A stretch of DNA of 64,000 nucleotides. Origin: Gillisia sp. Hel_I_86. Its GTDB lineage: Bacteria; Bacteroidota; Bacteroidia; Flavobacteriales; Flavobacteriaceae. The stretch is from the NCBI RefSeq assembly GCF_007827275.1, contig NZ_VISE01000001.1, forward strand, positions 4,181,107 to 4,245,106, in the 5' to 3' direction. The notes under the pieces were generated by a model, which was given only the letters and a program-made list of their open reading frames with translations, made no database searches and was not told the DNA's origin. How positions within the stretch are numbered: the stretch's first letter is position 1; the number at the start of each line of letters is the position of its first letter. The position numbers and the translations under genes were made by a program. Shown in pieces: positions 17,123-27,100 of the stretch.

Positions 17123-17325
17123 CAATTCTCTGACTCAAGAAATCTTGATTAATTTCATGAGCCAGGGAAATATTTTTTTGATAAAATTCAGAAATTAAAA
17201 ATAGATAAAGTCCTATGAATTAGTGATTTGAACAAAATTAAAGTTAATTAAAATTTAGCCAGAATTTTAACAAATGCCAATTACTAACTTTAAATAACGG
17301 TGCTAATGAAAAAAATTAAGGAATA

Positions 17326-17769
17326 ATGAAAAATTTATTAAACAGTATGAAAGTAGCATTTACAATTATTAGCTGCTTAGTTATTACGCTATTTTTTACT
17401 GGTTGTAAAGATGACGACATACCACCACCAGATTGTGGCTGTGAGTCTGAGACACGAACAATAATTCCCGAATCAACGAATTTAATTGGTCAAATCGCCT
17501 ATAAAACTCAAATTGACTCTCAAGATGATTATTACAATAACACGTTTTGGATTGGCTATACGGAACAAAACTGTTCCAATTGTATTCATCATATGATAGT
17601 TTGTAATGAAGATCTTTTAGGAAGTGAATTTGATGATATTATAGTTTCGGGAGAAGTTGTAGAAGTTAAATTTTCAGGCAATCTCAAAAGAATTTGCGAA
17701 TTGCCTGTGGCGTTCCCGGCAGACGAAACTTTTGAATATATTACATTAACATCAATTGAAAGACTATGA
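17326..17769 (+). CDS. Cys-rich lipoprotein, partner of S8 protease
   Basis: The 147-residue product has a lipoprotein signal (lipobox FFTGC) and several further Cys residues arranged as CGC and CSNC. No family was recognised. Its stop overlaps the protease start (ATGA at 17766-17769), so the two are translationally coupled, and the pair was duplicated together (see 16911). A role as protease inhibitor, chaperone or surface anchor is possible but not shown. Confidence 0.6.
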   Translation: MKNLLNSMKVAFTIISCLVITLFFTGCKDDDIPPPDCGCESETRTIIPESTNLIGQIAYKTQIDSQDDYYNNTFWIGYTEQNCSNCIHHMIVCNEDLLGSEFDDIIVSGEVVEVKFSGNLKRICELPVAFPADETFEYITLTSIERL

Positions 17770-20180
17770 AACAAATTATACTATTAATCACATTATTGAT
17801 TACGTTCTTCATACAAGCACAAGAAAAACTGAACTTTAACCTCAATGGAGAGAACATTGAATTTACAATTTCACAAGAGCAACTTTATGTAGAGTATGAA
17901 GCTAGCCAAAAGTTAGCCATTCTACGAATTGCAAATGATGAGTTTGAAGGACTAACCAACAATTCCGCTATTTTGAAAATGACGGATTTAAAAGGTACTT
18001 ATCAAGAAAGAAGACAGGGTTTGAAAGGCAAAATATCAACTGATTTTCAAAGGGTAGAACCAGTTTTGATTTACAAGGACGGTACTCGACAGATTGCTAA
18101 AGGGGAGTTGAGCGTTAAGTTAAAAGCTAATGCTTCTTTGAATGAAATATTTAAAGATTTAGATTTCACATTTCAATCCAATGAGTTTGAAAAAAACTTG
18201 TTTTTAGTAAAATTAGATTTAGAAACTTCTAAACTGTTGCTTCTTGTCAATCAACTACAAAATGACAATCGAATTGAATTTATAGAGCCTAATTTTCTTC
18301 GTCTTATTAAAACTCATACCAATGACCCATTCTTCAACAATCAATGGTCAATCAATAATCAGGGTTACCTAGGCGGAACGGTTGATGCCGATATGGATGT
18401 GGAAGAGGCTTGGGCGTATTCAACGGGCAACAATATCGTAGTAGCTGTAATTGATGAAGGTGTTGATCTTATACACCCTGATTTGACAGCTAACCTGTTG
18501 CCTGGATTTGATGCAACAGGGAATGGCTCAAACGGTGCACCCAATGAAGATAATGACGATGCACACGGAACGGCTTGTGCTGGTATAATAGCTGCCATTG
18601 CTGATAATACAACAGGAACTGTGGGTATTGCCTATAATGCAAAAATCCTTCCTGTAAGGATTGCTTTTTCAAATGGTTTTCCATTAGGAGATAACAGAAG
18701 AGCATGGGTGTCTAATGATACCTGGTTAGCTAATGGAATCAATTGGGCTTGGCAAAATGGGGCGGATATTCTAAGTAACTCGTGGAGTATGGGTTCTACA
18801 TCTGCAACTGTAACAATCGCTATAAACAATGCAGTTAACAATGGGAGAGTAGACACAAACGGCAACCCTAGGGGTTCAGTAGTATTATTTTCATCAGGGA
18901 ATGACCCTGGTGGCAATGGAAACCCTGTATCTTTTCCAGCTAATTTAGAAAATGTCATTTCTGTTGGTGCCAGTTCAATATGTGATACTAGAAAAGATTT
19001 ATCATCTTGTGATGGAGAGTTTTGGGGGAGTAATTTTGGTTCTTCATTAGATATTGTTGCACCTGGTGTGCAAATATACACAACAGATATTTCAGGTTCA
19101 AATGGTTACAGATTTGGAGATTATATATCTAATTTTAACGGAACATCTTCAGCTTGTCCAAATGCAGCGGGTGTTGTTGCTTTGATTTTATCGGCAGATC
19201 CAAATCTTACTCAACAGCAAGCGAGGGGGATCTTAGAGCGAAATACTGATAAAGTTAATGGATATAGTTATTCTAATACTTCAGGTCAGCCAAATGGAAC
19301 TTGGAATAGCGAAGTAGGCTATGGCAGGGTAAATGCTTTAAAAGCAGTTGAGGAAGTAATTTTAGGGAATATGCAGTTAATAGGCAATAATACAGTTTGT
19401 AATTCGAATACATTCTATAGTTTATCTCAAGTTCCAAATGGCGTTTCTGTAAACTGGGTTGTTTCTTCCAATTTACAAAAAATATCTTCTAACAGTAATA
19501 GCATAACCGTACAGGCAAATGGAGAAGGAGAAGGGTTTATAGAAGCTATTCTATCAACTGGGACAGTAAGAAAAGAGGTTTGGGTAGGCCAAGCAAAAAT
19601 AACGAAAACAACCTTTGGTTCTTGCTATGAGCCTAATTATAGAATCAGTGCTACTTATCCTGATGCCGCATTGGAATTCAAAGTATACCACAACGGAACA
19701 ACCACATACCACTCAGGATCTGCCCATTATGAATTTTCTTCGGACAGTTACAACTTACAAGATGGTGAGTCTACGACCGTGTACATAAGCATAAGGAACA
19801 ATTGCGGGTGGTCTCAGTCCTATCCCGTCCTTGTTTATAAGCCCACCTTATGTGATTGTGGATACAATGATCCATCCTGTGGTGGTTCTGGAGGACCACC
19901 TTCTCCTCTAAGCAACTCGCTATCGAGCAACACAATTTTACATCCTAACCCAGCTGACCAAACGCTATATGTCAACTCAAACTCCTTGGTTGTTGAAAAT
20001 AAAAAAGACACGGTGTTCCAAATAGAATTGTTTGACCTCAATGGAAGGTTGTTCTTTAGAACAACGACTAAAGAAGTCAACCATGAGATGGATGTGAGCA
20101 TGCTCAAGGATGGGTTGTATATTTTACACTTATCTAACGGTAAGAAGCGAGTGATTGAAAAATTGATTATAAAACACTAG
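17766..20180 (+). CDS. Secreted S8 (subtilisin) serine protease with T9SS sorting domain
   Basis: The 804-residue protein has a signal peptide (ILLITLLITFFIQAQ), a propeptide, and an S8 catalytic domain with Asp230 (VAVIDEGVD), His267 (DDAHGTACAG) and Ser461 (NGTSSACPNAAG). An Ig-like region follows at about 535-690. The last 75 residues (LHPNPADQTLYV ... GLYILHLSNG) are a type A C-terminal sorting domain for type IX secretion. The protease is thus likely exported to the cell surface or medium for protein degradation. Confidence 0.92.
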   Translation: MKQIILLITLLITFFIQAQEKLNFNLNGENIEFTISQEQLYVEYEASQKLAILRIANDEFEGLTNNSAILKMTDLKGTYQERRQGLKGKISTDFQRVEPVLIYKDGTRQIAKGELSVKLKANASLNEIFKDLDFTFQSNEFEKNLFLVKLDLETSKLLLLVNQLQNDNRIEFIEPNFLRLIKTHTNDPFFNNQWSINNQGYLGGTVDADMDVEEAWAYSTGNNIVVAVIDEGVDLIHPDLTANLLPGFDATGNGSNGAPNEDNDDAHGTACAGIIAAIADNTTGTVGIAYNAKILPVRIAFSNGFPLGDNRRAWVSNDTWLANGINWAWQNGADILSNSWSMGSTSATVTIAINNAVNNGRVDTNGNPRGSVVLFSSGNDPGGNGNPVSFPANLENVISVGASSICDTRKDLSSCDGEFWGSNFGSSLDIVAPGVQIYTTDISGSNGYRFGDYISNFNGTSSACPNAAGVVALILSADPNLTQQQARGILERNTDKVNGYSYSNTSGQPNGTWNSEVGYGRVNALKAVEEVILGNMQLIGNNTVCNSNTFYSLSQVPNGVSVNWVVSSNLQKISSNSNSITVQANGEGEGFIEAILSTGTVRKEVWVGQAKITKTTFGSCYEPNYRISATYPDAALEFKVYHNGTTTYHSGSAHYEFSSDSYNLQDGESTTVYISIRNNCGWSQSYPVLVYKPTLCDCGYNDPSCGGSGGPPSPLSNSLSSNTILHPNPADQTLYVNSNSLVVENKKDTVFQIELFDLNGRLFFRTTTKEVNHEMDVSMLKDGLYILHLSNGKKRVIEKLIIKH

Positions 20181-20208
20181 AAAAAACTATACGCAACTTA
20201 AGTAGGTT

Positions 20209-20225
20209 GCCCGCAAATAGCGGGC
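20209..20225 (+). terminator. Hairpin after protease gene
   Basis: GCCCGC and GCGGGC form a perfect 6-bp stem around AAATA, 29 bases after the protease stop. A strong T-run is lacking, so it is only a likely terminator. Confidence 0.5.
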
Positions 20226-20357
20226 TATCAGTAAAAATAGATATTTTAGATACCAAATAAAAAACAATTAAGCCAAGAAGAACGTGTTCCTACTCCACGC
20301 CACTTGCATTAATTAAAAGATCAATAACTTAGTTATTAATTTACACTAAATATCAAC

Positions 20358-20406
20358 AAATCAAGATTGTCATGACAATCTTGATTTGCGCCCTGAGGTT
20401 GCGAAG
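20358..20406. repeat. 30-bp perfect palindrome plus GCGCCC tail, right copy
   Basis: Bases 20358-20387 form a perfect palindrome centred on GTCATGAC. The tail GCGCCCTGAGGTTGCGAAG follows. The left relative at 16539 has the same order and orientation. The pair brackets the protease cassette and may be recombination sites or element ends. Confidence 0.6.
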
Positions 20407-20445
20407 ATTTTAAAAGACTAATTGCTTTAATTTTTATTTTTCTAA

Positions 20446-21328
20446 GAGCATGTTTAAAAACGATTCACAAGAATCATTCGATTCTATTGAGGATAATCTG
20501 ACAATTCTGCCACAATACCCAATATTCCTGACTTTCCGGTGTTTTTTCATAATCCTTGTCCAGTCGCCTGAAGAAATTGAAGATCCCGAAGGTCCTTTCG
20601 GTCACCCATCTCCACTTTACCGGGACAAAGCCTTTCGAGGATGGCGGGCATGACGAGATCTCCACTTCCAGCCCTATTACCGTCCTCTCGACCCACTCCA
20701 TGAACACCTTCTTGTAGGCATGGTCGGCCAGTATCTTTTCCATCCGGTCCAGATAGCCCAACAGGGGCTCCACCACCCTCTCGGCCACCGCCCCGTCGGC
20801 CTGGTTCGCCGCGCCTACCACAACGCCCCATACCAGGCCGAGGGTATCGGTGATCGCGTGCCGTTTCCGTCCGTTTATCTTCTTGTTCCCGTCGATGCCC
20901 TTCGACTCGGAGGTCATCGGCCCCGCCTTGACGGACTGGCTGTCGATCGACAGCATACTGGGCGTTGCCCCCTTTCCCTGCCGCTTCCTCTCCATCATGT
21001 TCAGCCCTGCGTTCAGCCTTGAAAGGGTGCCGTCCCGGCCCCACTTCCTGAAATGGTAGTAGACGCTCTCCCATTTGGGAAAGCATTCCGGTAGGTTCCG
21101 CCATTGGCAGCCGGTGCGCAATATCCAAAGGATGGCGTCGGCAATGTCGCGCAACTTATAGTGGCCCTTGATTTTAACGGGAAGGAATTTTTTCATAATT
21201 TCCCACTGTTGGGCAGTCGATCGGGTGTATCTCGATTTCATAAACTCTGTTTTATTTGTGAACTACAAAGTTTATACTGCCCAACTTTTTTTACAAACTT
21301 TCACCCAAATTTGTTTTTAAACATGCTC
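20446..21328 (-). mobile_element. Complete IS5-family insertion sequence
   Basis: The element is about 883 bp with terminal inverted repeats GAGCATGTTTAAAAA (20446-20460) and its complement (21314-21328). TAA flanks both sides, matching the 3-bp TNA duplication known for the IS1031 group of IS5. It contains one minus-strand transposase. Its GC content is visibly higher than its surroundings, which suggests recent import. Confidence 0.85.
20474..21241 (-). CDS. IS5-family transposase
   Basis: The 255-residue DDE transposase shows an N-terminal DUF4096-like domain (DIADAILWILRTGCQWRNLP) and catalytic residues in SIDSQSVK, ILADHAYK and VTERTFGIF. It spans nearly the whole element and appears intact. 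Confidence 0.9.
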   Translation of the reverse strand: MKSRYTRSTAQQWEIMKKFLPVKIKGHYKLRDIADAILWILRTGCQWRNLPECFPKWESVYYHFRKWGRDGTLSRLNAGLNMMERKRQGKGATPSMLSIDSQSVKAGPMTSESKGIDGNKKINGRKRHAITDTLGLVWGVVVGAANQADGAVAERVVEPLLGYLDRMEKILADHAYKKVFMEWVERTVIGLEVEISSCPPSSKGFVPVKWRWVTERTFGIFNFFRRLDKDYEKTPESQEYWVLWQNCQIILNRIE

Positions 21329-21428
21329 TAAAATAGAATATTCATTTAATAAAATATCCCAAACAATTCATAGTATTAGTTCGGTAGATACGGGGCTTGA
21401 TTTCGTACTCGATCAAAATTATTTAAAA

Positions 21429-22436
21429 TCATGATCCTAGTTTTTCTTTCAACAGCATCATATCCTCACTTAATTTATTTTCTAAAACCCTAGCATAAAT
21501 CTGAGTGGTAGATAATTTGGTATGTCCCAAGAGTTTGGAAACCGTTTCTATCGGAACGCCATTGGATAAAGTTACCGTGGTGGCAAAAGTGTGCCTGGCA
21601 GAGTGAAATGTTATGGTCTTTTTTATTTTCAATTGCAGCATCACCTCTTTTAGATATTTGTTGACTTTTTGATTCGAAAAGACCGGGAATAAAAATTCGT
21701 CTTTTATACTATCGGCATATTGATCCATAATATTTTGGGCCTGGGGCAAAAGTGGCACTTTTACCGTTTCGTCTGTTTTCTCACGTTTGGTATAGATCCA
21801 GTTGCTACCATCGATTCCTTTAATAATTTGATGAATGGTCAATTCTTTTATATCTACATAAGAAAGCCCGGTATAACAGGAAAATATGAAAACATCTTTA
21901 ACTTTTTGTAAGCTGCTATTCGTAAATTCAGTGCCCTCTATTAGTTGAAGTTCCCGTTTGCTTAGATATTGCCGCTCATTTTTCTCGAACCTGAATTTAA
22001 AACTATCAAAAGGATTTTTAACCAGCCATTCCAGCCTAATTGAAAGGTTCAGCATCTTTTTAAAACGTTCCAAATGTTTCATCGTGCCATTGTTGCCACA
22101 AGTCTTGCGAGAAACCTTAGCAGAATACTGGCGTAGAAACTGTTCAAAGTCGGTTACGAACCGATAGTTGATTTGTTTGATGTCGATATCATTACAGCTC
22201 ATTTTCTGCTTTAAAAACTCTTTTAAATAGGTTTCGGTGGTACGATAATTTTTCATCGTTCCGGATTTCAACACGTTTTTCATGTGGGAATTGTGATAGC
22301 TCATCAATTCCAACAAGGTTTTCTGGTGTTCATCAGTACCGTAGAACCGAGCTTTGATACTCTGGGCGGAAACCACTTTATTCTCTGAGGAAAGTTGCTT
22401 GTGACAATCCAGATCATTTTCAATATGAACGCGCAA
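21429..22436 (-). pseudogene. IntDOT-like tyrosine recombinase, N-terminally truncated
   Basis: The 335 visible residues contain the core-binding domain (MKHLERFKKMLNLSIRLEW) and the catalytic domain. Catalytic motifs are TGLSYVD, HSARHTF, LLGHTKLST and QIYARV; Ser replaces the first catalytic Arg, as in the CTnDOT integrase. The usual N-terminal arm-binding domain is missing beyond 22436, where an IS630 remnant starts on the other strand, so the gene is truncated. Residual activity is unlikely but the catalytic half is intact. Confidence 0.75.
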
Positions 22437-22439
22437 AAA

Positions 22440-23033
22440 AGTTTGGGGTAAGTCAAAGTGCTATATACTATGCCTTGAGGCGCCTGAAAATCAGCTATAA
22501 AAAAAACGCTATTCAATCCTAAAGCCGATTCTCTAAAGCGGTTGATATTTCAACTTACGATATTGAAATATGAGTTTATAGAACAACGCCAGATTGTTTA
22601 TGTTGATGAGAGTGGTTTTGCTATGGATGCGCCAAGGGGTGGTGGTTATAGTACAAAAGGACAACGGTGCTACGCCAGTAGGGATTGGCATGCAAGAGGT
22701 AGGGTAAATGCTATTGGGGCAATAACTGACTTTAAGCTGTTCAATGTGTGTCTGTTCGATACCTATATCAATGCAGATGTGTTTTATGCATGGTTGACAC
22801 AGGAGTTGATCCCTAACACTCCTAAACATTCGGTGATCGTACTTGACAATGCTACCTTCCATAAAAGAAATGATGCTATGCAAGCCATTGAACAGGCAGG
22901 GCTTATCGTAGAATTCCTACCTCCATATAGTCCTGACCTAAATCCAATAGAAAAGAAATGGGCACAAGCTAAAAGTATTAGACGAAAATTTGGCTACGAT
23001 CCCGATGAACTTTTTTTATACTCAAAATTATGA
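22440..23033 (+). pseudogene. IS630-family transposase remnant
   Basis: The first frame (FGVSQSAIYYALRRLKISYK, from about 22442) is the end of an HTH region. It slips by one base at an A-run (22499-22506) into KTLFNPKADSLKRL and then the DDE domain: VYVDESGFA, VLDNATFHK and PPYSPDLNPIEKKWAQAK. The N-terminal part is missing where the sequence abuts the truncated integrase. The A-run slip could be programmed frameshifting, as in some IS630 relatives, or simple decay. Confidence 0.8.
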
Positions 23034-23059
23034 TGTTTTATTTTGATTTAGCTATACTT

Positions 23060-23542
23060 AATTTGCACCGCATTCCGGCAACTTTACGAAGCTATGATAT
23101 TCCCACAATTTATGTGATGCAGGACAAAATACAGAATGATATGCTCTATGGAGATAAAGCTAGTAAAGCTATTTTAAGCAACCTATCCTATCAATTTTTC
23201 GGTAAGGTAAACGACCCAGGCACCGCCAGATATTATGAACGTTTTTTTGAATTGGTAAAAATGGAAACTACAAGCGTTAATAAGGGGTTCAATCTTAATT
23301 TTGATAGACGGATTACCACAGGCGAAAAAGAAGTTTCCAAACGCAGGACAGATGTTTTCTTTCGTTTGAAACAAGGCGAGTTTATAACTTTTGCTGATGG
23401 CAAGGATAAAAGAGTTCAATTTAAACTACAAACGATTAAAAGGGAAATACCAAATCCTCATCAACATTTCACAACCGATGAATTAAAGCTCAATTTTGAA
23501 CGGATTTATAGAGAGGCAAAATCTATATTTAAGGTTAACTAA
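23060..23542 (+). pseudogene. C-terminal fragment of conjugative coupling protein (TraG/VirD4 type)
   Basis: The frame carries YDIPTIYVMQDKIQND, KAILSNLSYQFFGKV and TARYYERFFELVK, typical of the C-terminal ATPase part of the Bacteroidota T4CP (often called MobC/TraG). Walker A and most of the protein are absent; the IS630 remnant joins it on the left. It marks the left border of the metal island as former conjugative DNA, matching tra remnants at 62.6-64 kb. Confidence 0.75.
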
Positions 23543-23572
23543 AATTAGTTAATAAAGAACAACCATAGCTTT

Positions 23573-23607
23573 TGCACAACCTGTGCATCGATTAATTTGT
23601 ATTTTTG
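23573..23607 (+). promoter_or_regulatory. Promoter -7 box with upstream inverted repeat
   Basis: TATTTTTG at 23600-23607 fits the Bacteroidota -7 consensus TAnnTTTG. An inverted repeat TGCACA-ACC-TGTGCA (23573-23587) lies just upstream, in the -33 region. The ATG at 23617 is only 9 bases past the -7 box, so the transcript would have almost no leader. The repeat is a candidate operator for the efflux operon. Confidence 0.55.
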
Positions 23608-23616
23608 TCAAACTTT

Positions 23617-24012
23617 ATGAAAATATTCGTTTCCATATCGATGTCGTTTCTATTCTTTTTTCAAGGAATAGCAGCCAATATGGAAGTTTGTGAGCAGATT
23701 GAAGAAATATCCCATTTTATTGCTCATTATCAAGACCATAAAGAAGATGATGGATATTCTTTTTTTGAATATCTTTATGAAGATTACATAAATGATGATG
23801 GAAAAGTGGATAACCACCATCCAGATTCAGACCATGAAAATGTCCCTTTGCATACGAGCCATCCATGTTGTCAACATTTTGTGTTCTTTGCCCCTTTTCA
23901 ACCTATATCAATTAATACGGTTTCCCACGGGGCACAAAATCAATTCAATTATTACGCTTTCCAATTAAATTCCAGATATCTGGAATCTCTTTTCCAACCC
24001 CCCAAGGTTTAA
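23617..24012 (+). CDS. Small His-rich periplasmic protein before efflux operon
   Basis: The product (131 residues from ATG 23617) has a signal peptide (KIFVSISMSFLFFFQGIAA) and a His/Asp-rich middle (NHHPDSDHENVPLHTSHPCCQH) with a vicinal Cys pair. Similar short His-rich exported proteins precede CusA-type operons in Flavobacteriaceae. It probably binds the exported metal (Cu, Zn or similar) in the periplasm. A TTG start at 23605 is less likely. Confidence 0.6.
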   Translation: MKIFVSISMSFLFFFQGIAANMEVCEQIEEISHFIAHYQDHKEDDGYSFFEYLYEDYINDDGKVDNHHPDSDHENVPLHTSHPCCQHFVFFAPFQPISINTVSHGAQNQFNYYAFQLNSRYLESLFQPPKV

Positions 24013-24107
24013 TGAATTATCTGCAAAGGCAGGTATCTTATAAATTATCGTGGCCCATTTCAATTGTGGTCAACTCACTACTATTTATAATTCATTAAAC
24101 TTTTTCT

Positions 24108-27100
24108 ATGATTAACAAAATCATTTCATTTTCAATCAATAATAAATTTATTATTGGGCTCTTTATAGTGGCACTTGTGGGCACGGGCATTTGGTCCATG
24201 GCCACTATAAACCTGGGTTCCGTACCCGATATTACCAACAACCAAGTACAGGTTATTACCGTTGCCCCAAACTTGGGGACAGAAGATATAGAACAATTTG
24301 TTACCTATCCGGTGGAGTTGGCAATGGCAAATCTTCCTGACGTTATCGAGCTGCGTTCAGTATCCCGTTTTGGTCTGTCCGTGGTTACCATTGTATTCAA
24401 GGATGAACCGGGCACCTATCTGCCACGGCAATTGGTACAAGAGAAATTAACCGAAGTTGCCGGAGAAATCCCTGAAGGTTTCGGCACACCTTTTATGGCG
24501 CCCATAACAACAGGTCTGGGCGAAATATTCCAATATACCTTAAAGGTAAAAGAAGGTTATGAAGACCAATATGACGCTATGGAACTGCGTACCATCCAGG
24601 ACTGGATCGTAAAACGCCAAATGGCATTGGTGCCGGGGGTGGTTGAGGTCAATGCCTTTGGCGGTTATGTAAAGCAATATGAAATTGCCCTCAGCCCGGA
24701 TAGGCTCAATAGTTTTGGCATCACGATGAGCCAGGTCTTTGATGCGTTAAAAGCCAACAATGCCAATACGGGCGGTGCCTATATTGAAAAAAACCACCAG
24801 GCCAATTTTATCCGGGGCGAAGGGTTGGCACGTAGCCTTGAGGATCTGGAAAATACCGTCGTGAGTACGGAAAACGGCACACCGGTACTGATCAGGGACG
24901 TTGCCGAAAAAGTAGGCTATGGCAACCAAGTACGGTATGGTGCTTTTACCCAAGATGGCCACGAGTCTGTCGGTGGACAGATCTTGATGCTCAAAGGGGA
25001 AAGTCCCAGTAATGTTATTGATAATGTACAAAAACGTATTGACGAGATACAAAAATCACTTCCTGAAGGCGTTTATATCGAACCTTTTTTAAGCCGTGCT
25101 GAGCTGATTGCAAGAACCACAAGCACGGTTGAAAAAAATCTGATAGAAGGCTCGTTGATCGTAATATTCGTTTTGGTACTGCTTCTGGGAAGTCTCCGTG
25201 GCGGACTGATAACCGCCTCGGTAATACCCCTTTCCCTTTTATTTGCTTTTATTTTGATGAAGCAGTTTGGGGTCTGGGCAAACCTGATGTCCTTGGGTGC
25301 GATCGATTTTGGTATTATCGTTGATGGCGCTGTCATTATCGTGGAAGGGATGGTGCTCCATATCCATCAGCGGATGAAAAAAACCACAACCGCCATTGGC
25401 CAGTCTGAAATGGATGAAATCGCCTATGAATCGGCAAGTACGATGATGAATTCGGCATTTTTTGGACAACTTATTATCCTTATTGTATTCACACCAATTC
25501 TCTTTTTGACTGGTGTAGAAGGAAAAATGTTCCGTCCAATGGCGTTTACGTTCGGATTTGCCGTTTTAGGAGCGATTATCCTTTGTCTTACGTATGTTCC
25601 AATGATTTCGGCGATGTTCCTAAAACCTGCTAAAAATCAGAATAGTTGGTTTGCCAAATTTGAAAACAAGATTGATAGGTTCAGTGATAAAATAATGTCC
25701 GGTTTAAACAGAGGGTATGTGCCATTGCTAAATTTTGCACTTCGTTTTCGAGCTGGAGTCGTTATAGGCGCTGTTGCCTTGCTTATGATTGCGGGATTTA
25801 TTTTCAGCAATATGGGAGGCGAATTTATCCCTAAACTTGATGAGGGCGATATAGCAATGCAAGCCCTTATCAAACCGGGGAGCAGCCTTACCGAATCCAT
25901 CGAGGCCTCTAAAAAACTCCAGAACTTGGTGAACGAATTTCCAGAGGTCAAGACGATGATCTCACGGATCGGGGTTGCAGAAATCCCGACCGATCCCATG
26001 CCCATGGATATCGCCGATAGCTATATCATCCTTGAGAAGGACAAGAGCAAGTGGACAAGTGCCGAAAGCAAAGAGGAACTCATAGAAAAAATCAAAGAAA
26101 AGATCTCGGTGATCCCCGGGGTAAATTTTGTATTTACCCAACCCCTTGAATTGCGTTTTAATGAACTTTTGACTGGGGTTCGGGAAGATGTGGCCATCAA
26201 AATATATGGGGAAGATTTGGATATTTTGGCAGAAAAAGCCAACGAAATGGCCGCCATCATCCAGACTGTGCCGGGTGCCGGGGATGTACGGGCGGAGGCT
26301 ACCAGTGGCTTGCCGCAAATGACCGTTGTTTACAATCGTGCAAAGATGGCCCAATATGGGGTGACCATCGATAAACTGAACGACTATGTAAGCGCCGCCT
26401 TTGCTGGTGAGAGCGCCAGTGTCATTTTTGAAGGCGAGAAGCGGTTTGAAGTGGTCATACGATTGGCGGAAGCATACCGTAAGGATATTAACAATCTCAG
26501 GAACCTCTATATCGATTTGCCCAACGGCAATCAGGTACCCTTGAAAGAAGTGGCGGATATCAGCTATAAACCGGGTCCGATGCAGATATCACGTGACAAT
26601 ACCTATAGAAGGATTTATGTAGGGGTGAACGTACGGGGCAGGGATGTTAAGTCAATGGTCGAGGAGGTGCAGCAAAAACTCGATGCGCAGTTGGACCTAC
26701 CACCGGGATACTATATTACCTATGGGGGCTCGTTCGAGAACCTGCAAAGGGCGACCGACCGATTGATGATCGTGGTACCCATTGCGTTGGCACTCATCTT
26801 TATCCTGCTGTACTTCGCCCTTGGTTCTTTCTCACAATCCACTATGATCTATATGGCCGTGCCCTTGGCAGCCATCGGTGGGGTGTTCGCCCTTTGGATA
26901 AGGGGAATGCCCTTTAGTATATCGGCAGGTGTTGGTTTTATCGTACTCTTTGGAGTAGCGGTGTTAAACGGATTGGTACTGATAAACAAATTCAATGAAT
27001 TAAAAGAAAGTGGAATGACAAATTTAAAAGATAGGATATATGAAGCGACCCACGAGCGGCTGCGGCCCATACTTCTAACGGCAACCGCTGCTATTATGGG

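Larger units (their letters stand above)
15759..17325. other. AT-rich non-coding scar region
   Basis: No intact gene is seen in these 1.57 kb. The stretch holds three 12-bp tandem repeats (15849), a long imperfect hairpin (16181), a palindrome (16539) and a decayed copy of the lipoprotein/protease junction (16911), each listed separately. The rest is low-complexity AT-rich sequence with short spurious frames. Confidence 0.6.

Noticed and set aside
20547..21128. A long 193-residue open frame on the minus strand within the IS5 element
   Set aside because: It overlaps the intact transposase in another frame and its composition (Arg/Gly-rich) is that expected from GC-rich shadow translation.
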